NCBI GenBank assembly: GCA_020099315.1
Contig: CP083650.1
Span: 4,774,001 to 4,838,000 of the forward strand
DNA length: 64,000 nt
Direction: 5' to 3'
From: Citrobacter europaeus
GTDB taxonomy: Bacteria; Pseudomonadota; Gammaproteobacteria; Enterobacterales; Enterobacteriaceae
A program made the translations under genes and the position numbers. Every line of letters begins with the position of its first letter. Position 1 is the first letter of the stretch. The notes below the pieces were generated by a model, which was not told where the DNA came from, ran no database searches, and saw only the letters and a program-made list of their open reading frames with translations. Below, one piece after another: positions 61,549-64,000 of the stretch.

Positions 61549-62949
61549 ATGACTTCGGCTCCGATTACGACATCCGATTTGGCACAGCGTGCCCAGGACG
61601 ACAAACTCTCTCTGCGTGAAAAAATAGGCTATGGGTTAGGCGATGCGGGCGGGACGGTCATTACCTGTCTGATCATGAACTTCCTGACATTTTTCTACAC
61701 CGATGTCTTCGGGTTAACGCCCGCACTGGTTGGTACATTGTTTATTGCCCTGCGCGTATTTGACGCCATTTCCGACCCGATAATGGGCGTGCTGGCCGAC
61801 CGTACCCAAAGTCGCTGGGGGCGCTTTCGCCCCTGGCAGCTGTGGGTTGCGGTTCCCATTGGCATTATTGGCGTACTCACGTTTACCGTCCCTGACGCCA
61901 GCATGAGCGTAAAAATTGCCTGGGCGTTCGGCACCTATCTGCTGCTCTCCGTCGGCTATACCGCCATCAACGTGCCGTACTGTGCGCTGATCAACACCAT
62001 GACCACCCGCCACAATGAGGTGATCGCCTGCCAGTCCTGGCGCTTTGTGTTGTGCGGCGTGGCGGGATTCCTTGTCTCCGTCGGCCTGCCGTGGATGGTG
62101 GATGTTCTGGGTCAGGGCAACGCTGCGCAGGGTTATCAGTTCGGCGTGGGTATCCTGTGCGCCATCGCGGTAGTGATGTTCCTGTGCTGCTTCTTCTGGG
62201 TGCGCGAGCGCGTGCCGCTGGCGATGATGGGGAAATTTACCCTGCGCGAACACATTGGCGGGCTGCGCAAAAATGATCAGCTATTACTGATGCTGGTAAT
62301 GTCTTTCCTGCTGATTAACGTCTTTAATATTCGCGGCGGCGGGTACATGTACTTCATTACCTATGTGCTGGAGGGCAGCACCGCTTACACGTCGCTGTTT
62401 TTCACCATGGTCACCTTCGCGTCCATCATCGGTTCGGTGATCGTCAGCCCGCTGACCCGCCGCATGGATACCGTCAAACTCTATTACTACACCAACCTGG
62501 TGCTGACGGCGCTGGCGGTGCTGATGTGGTTCCTGCCAACCGGTCCGGCTTATCAGACGCTGTGGCTGGCGGTGATCCTCGGCAACGGCATTATTCTGGG
62601 CTTTACGCTGCCGCTGCATTTCTCGCTGATGGCCTTTGCCGACGACTACGGCGAGTGGAAAACCGGCGTACGTTCTTCCGGCATGAATTTCGCCTTCAAC
62701 CTGTTTTTCATCAAGCTGGCCTGGGCCTCAAGCGCGGGGATCATCAGCCTGTTGTTTATTTTTGTCGCCTATCAGCCAGGCGCTGGCAACCAAACCGCCA
62801 GTTCGCTGCAAGGGATTACCGCGATGGAAACGCTGCTGCCCGCGCTGTTCCACCTGCTGCTGGCGCTGTCTATCCGCCTTTGCAAACTCAATAACCCGAT
62901 GATGTCGCGCATTGCCACCGATTTGCGTCAGCGTCATGTACAGCCTTAA
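61549..62949 (+). CDS. GPH-family sugar:cation symporter (YicJ/MelB-like)
   Basis: A 466-residue transporter with 12 predicted membrane segments. Family signs are GYGLGDAGGTVITCL near the start, the aspartates of DPIMGVLADRTQSRWGRFRPW and the C-terminal YGEWKTGVRSSG. Such carriers import glycosides with sodium or protons. It precedes a GH127 glycosidase by 10 bases, so its cargo is probably a short arabinofuranoside-type sugar. The leader ends with a GGGAG ribosome site. A weak hairpin (CCCGC/GCGGG, then Ts) lies about 30 bases upstream. Confidence 0.9.
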   Translation: MTSAPITTSDLAQRAQDDKLSLREKIGYGLGDAGGTVITCLIMNFLTFFYTDVFGLTPALVGTLFIALRVFDAISDPIMGVLADRTQSRWGRFRPWQLWVAVPIGIIGVLTFTVPDASMSVKIAWAFGTYLLLSVGYTAINVPYCALINTMTTRHNEVIACQSWRFVLCGVAGFLVSVGLPWMVDVLGQGNAAQGYQFGVGILCAIAVVMFLCCFFWVRERVPLAMMGKFTLREHIGGLRKNDQLLLMLVMSFLLINVFNIRGGGYMYFITYVLEGSTAYTSLFFTMVTFASIIGSVIVSPLTRRMDTVKLYYYTNLVLTALAVLMWFLPTGPAYQTLWLAVILGNGIILGFTLPLHFSLMAFADDYGEWKTGVRSSGMNFAFNLFFIKLAWASSAGIISLLFIFVAYQPGAGNQTASSLQGITAMETLLPALFHLLLALSIRLCKLNNPMMSRIATDLRQRHVQP

Positions 62950-62959
62950 GGAGCACGAA

Positions 62960-64000
62960 ATGAACGTACTGGAAGTCGACCTGCATAAGCTCACGGTCAG
63001 CGATCCGTTCCTCGGACAATATCAGCAGTTGGTGCGTGATGTGGTGATCCCCTACCAGTGGGATGCGCTTAATGACCGCATTGCAGAGGCGGAACCAAGC
63101 CATGCGATAGAAAACTTCCGCATCGCCGCGGGACTGCAGGACGGCGAGTTTTACGGCATGGTTTTTCAGGATAGCGACGTGGCGAAATGGCTGGAGGCCG
63201 TCGCCTGGTCCCTGTGCCAGAAACCCGATGCAGAACTTGAGAAAACCGCTGATGAGGTCATTGAACTGGTGGCTGCGGCACAGTGTGCAGACGGCTATCT
63301 CAATACTTACTTCACGGTAAAAGCTCCGGATGAACGCTGGACCAACCTCGCCGAATGCCATGAACTGTACTGCGCCGGTCATTTAATTGAAGCGGGCGTC
63401 GCATTCTTCCAGGCGACGGGTAAGCGTCGTTTGTTAGAAGTGGTGTGCCGCCTGGCGGATCATATCGACAGCGTGTTTGGGCTTGGTGAAAATCAGTTAC
63501 GCGGCTACCCCGGACACCCGGAAATCGAGCTGGCCTTAATGCGCTTATATGAAGTGACTCAGCAGCCACGCTATATGGCGCTGGTAAATTACTTTGTTGA
63601 ACAACGCGGCGCTCAGCCCCATTTCTATGACGAAGAGTACGAAAAGCGGGGGCAAACCTCTTACTGGCACACTTACGGCCCGGCGTGGATGGTGAAAGAT
63701 AAACCCTATAGCCAGGCACATCAGCCCATTTCAGAACAGCAAACGGCTATCGGTCACGCAGTGCGCTTTGTATATCTGATGACCGGCGTGGCGCACCTGG
63801 CACGTTTAAGCCAGGACGAAGGCAAGCGTCAGGATTGCCTGCGTCTGTGGAAAAATATGGCCCAGCGCCAGTTGTACATTACCGGCGGGATCGGCTCTCA
63901 AAGCAGTGGCGAGGCGTTTAGCAGCGATTACGATCTGCCCAACGACTCCGTGTACGCGGAAAGCTGCGCTTCAATCGGACTGATGATGTTCGCCCGCAGA
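62960..64000 (+). CDS. GH127-type glycosidase (DUF1680), partial
   Basis: The frame starts MNVLEVDLHKLTVSD after AAGGAG and is open through 347 codons to the window end, so the C-terminal half is missing. Features such as FRIAAGLQDGEFYGMVFQDSD, ADGYLNTYFT, WTNLAECHELYCAGHLIEAGVA (cited by parts) and PNDSVYAESCASIGLM belong to the DUF1680/GH127 family. Members include beta-L-arabinofuranosidase HypBA1, and their catalytic Glu and Cys partly lie beyond the edge. No signal peptide is seen, so it acts in the cytoplasm on imported sugar. Confidence 0.88.
   Translation, partial: MNVLEVDLHKLTVSDPFLGQYQQLVRDVVIPYQWDALNDRIAEAEPSHAIENFRIAAGLQDGEFYGMVFQDSDVAKWLEAVAWSLCQKPDAELEKTADEVIELVAAAQCADGYLNTYFTVKAPDERWTNLAECHELYCAGHLIEAGVAFFQATGKRRLLEVVCRLADHIDSVFGLGENQLRGYPGHPEIELALMRLYEVTQQPRYMALVNYFVEQRGAQPHFYDEEYEKRGQTSYWHTYGPAWMVKDKPYSQAHQPISEQQTAIGHAVRFVYLMTGVAHLARLSQDEGKRQDCLRLWKNMAQRQLYITGGIGSQSSGEAFSSDYDLPNDSVYAESCASIGLMMFARR

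Overview
The window is chromosomal DNA of an enterobacterium, almost certainly a Citrobacter of the freundii group. Gene order follows the E. coli/Salmonella 79-81 min backbone (yhjJ-dctA-yhjK ... yhjV-dpp-proK-eptB-yhjX-yhjY-tag-yiaC-bisC-yiaD ... ghrB-yiaF-yiaG-cspA ... glyS-glyQ-ysaB-wecH-yiaA-yiaB-xylB-xylA-xylR-bax-malS-avtA ... ysaA-yiaJ-yiaK-yiaL ... lyxK-sgbH-sgbU-sgbE). The methionine gamma-lyase next to yhjV matches the well-known C. freundii enzyme as I recall it. No phage, insertion sequence, transposon or CRISPR array was seen.

Layout. 1-4.3 kb: yhjJ (cut by the window edge), dctA and the c-di-GMP gene yhjK. 4.4-8.9 kb: the ldrD/rdlD type I toxin-antitoxin, then a methionine gamma-lyase (megL) with a sigma54 promoter, the permease yhjV and a TyrR-like sigma54 activator. 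The bcs cellulose genes that lie between yhjK and ldrD in E. coli are absent. 9-14.7 kb: dppABCDF dipeptide transporter. 14.9-18.8 kb: an AT-rich insert with two tandem 453-residue paralogues of beta/gamma-crystallin type, each with a copy of the same ~200 bp leader. It abuts tRNA-Pro (proK) and a broken tRNA 3' half that carries a 66 nt, four-hairpin insertion in its T loop. 18.9-27.2 kb: eptB, yhjX (with a YpdB site), yhjY, tag, yiaC, bisC, yiaD.

27.3-32.5 kb: a 2-ketogluconate-type operon (LacI regulator, kguE-, kguK- and kguT-like genes, ghrB) with a palindromic operator. 32.5-40.6 kb: yiaF, yiaG, cspA, cueP (with a CueR-type promoter), glyS/glyQ, ysaB, wecH, yiaA, yiaB. 40.8-49.9 kb: xylose catabolism (xylBA and xylR, without xylFGH), bax, malS, avtA. 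49.9-60.5 kb: a DUF4026 gene, ysaA, the repressor yiaJ and its operon yiaKL-DUF4862-MFS-lyxK-sgbHUE for 2,3-diketogulonate/L-xylulose use, in which one MFS carrier takes the place of the E. coli TRAP transporter yiaMNO. 60.5-64 kb: an AraC regulator divergent from a GPH sugar transporter and a GH127 glycosidase that runs off the window end.

Overall this is a backbone stretch in which several catabolic cassettes (methionine breakdown, 2-ketogluconate, diketogulonate, an arabinofuranoside-type sugar) were gained or rearranged, each with a local regulator. The least understood part is the crystallin-like pair and the odd tRNA-derived element beside it.
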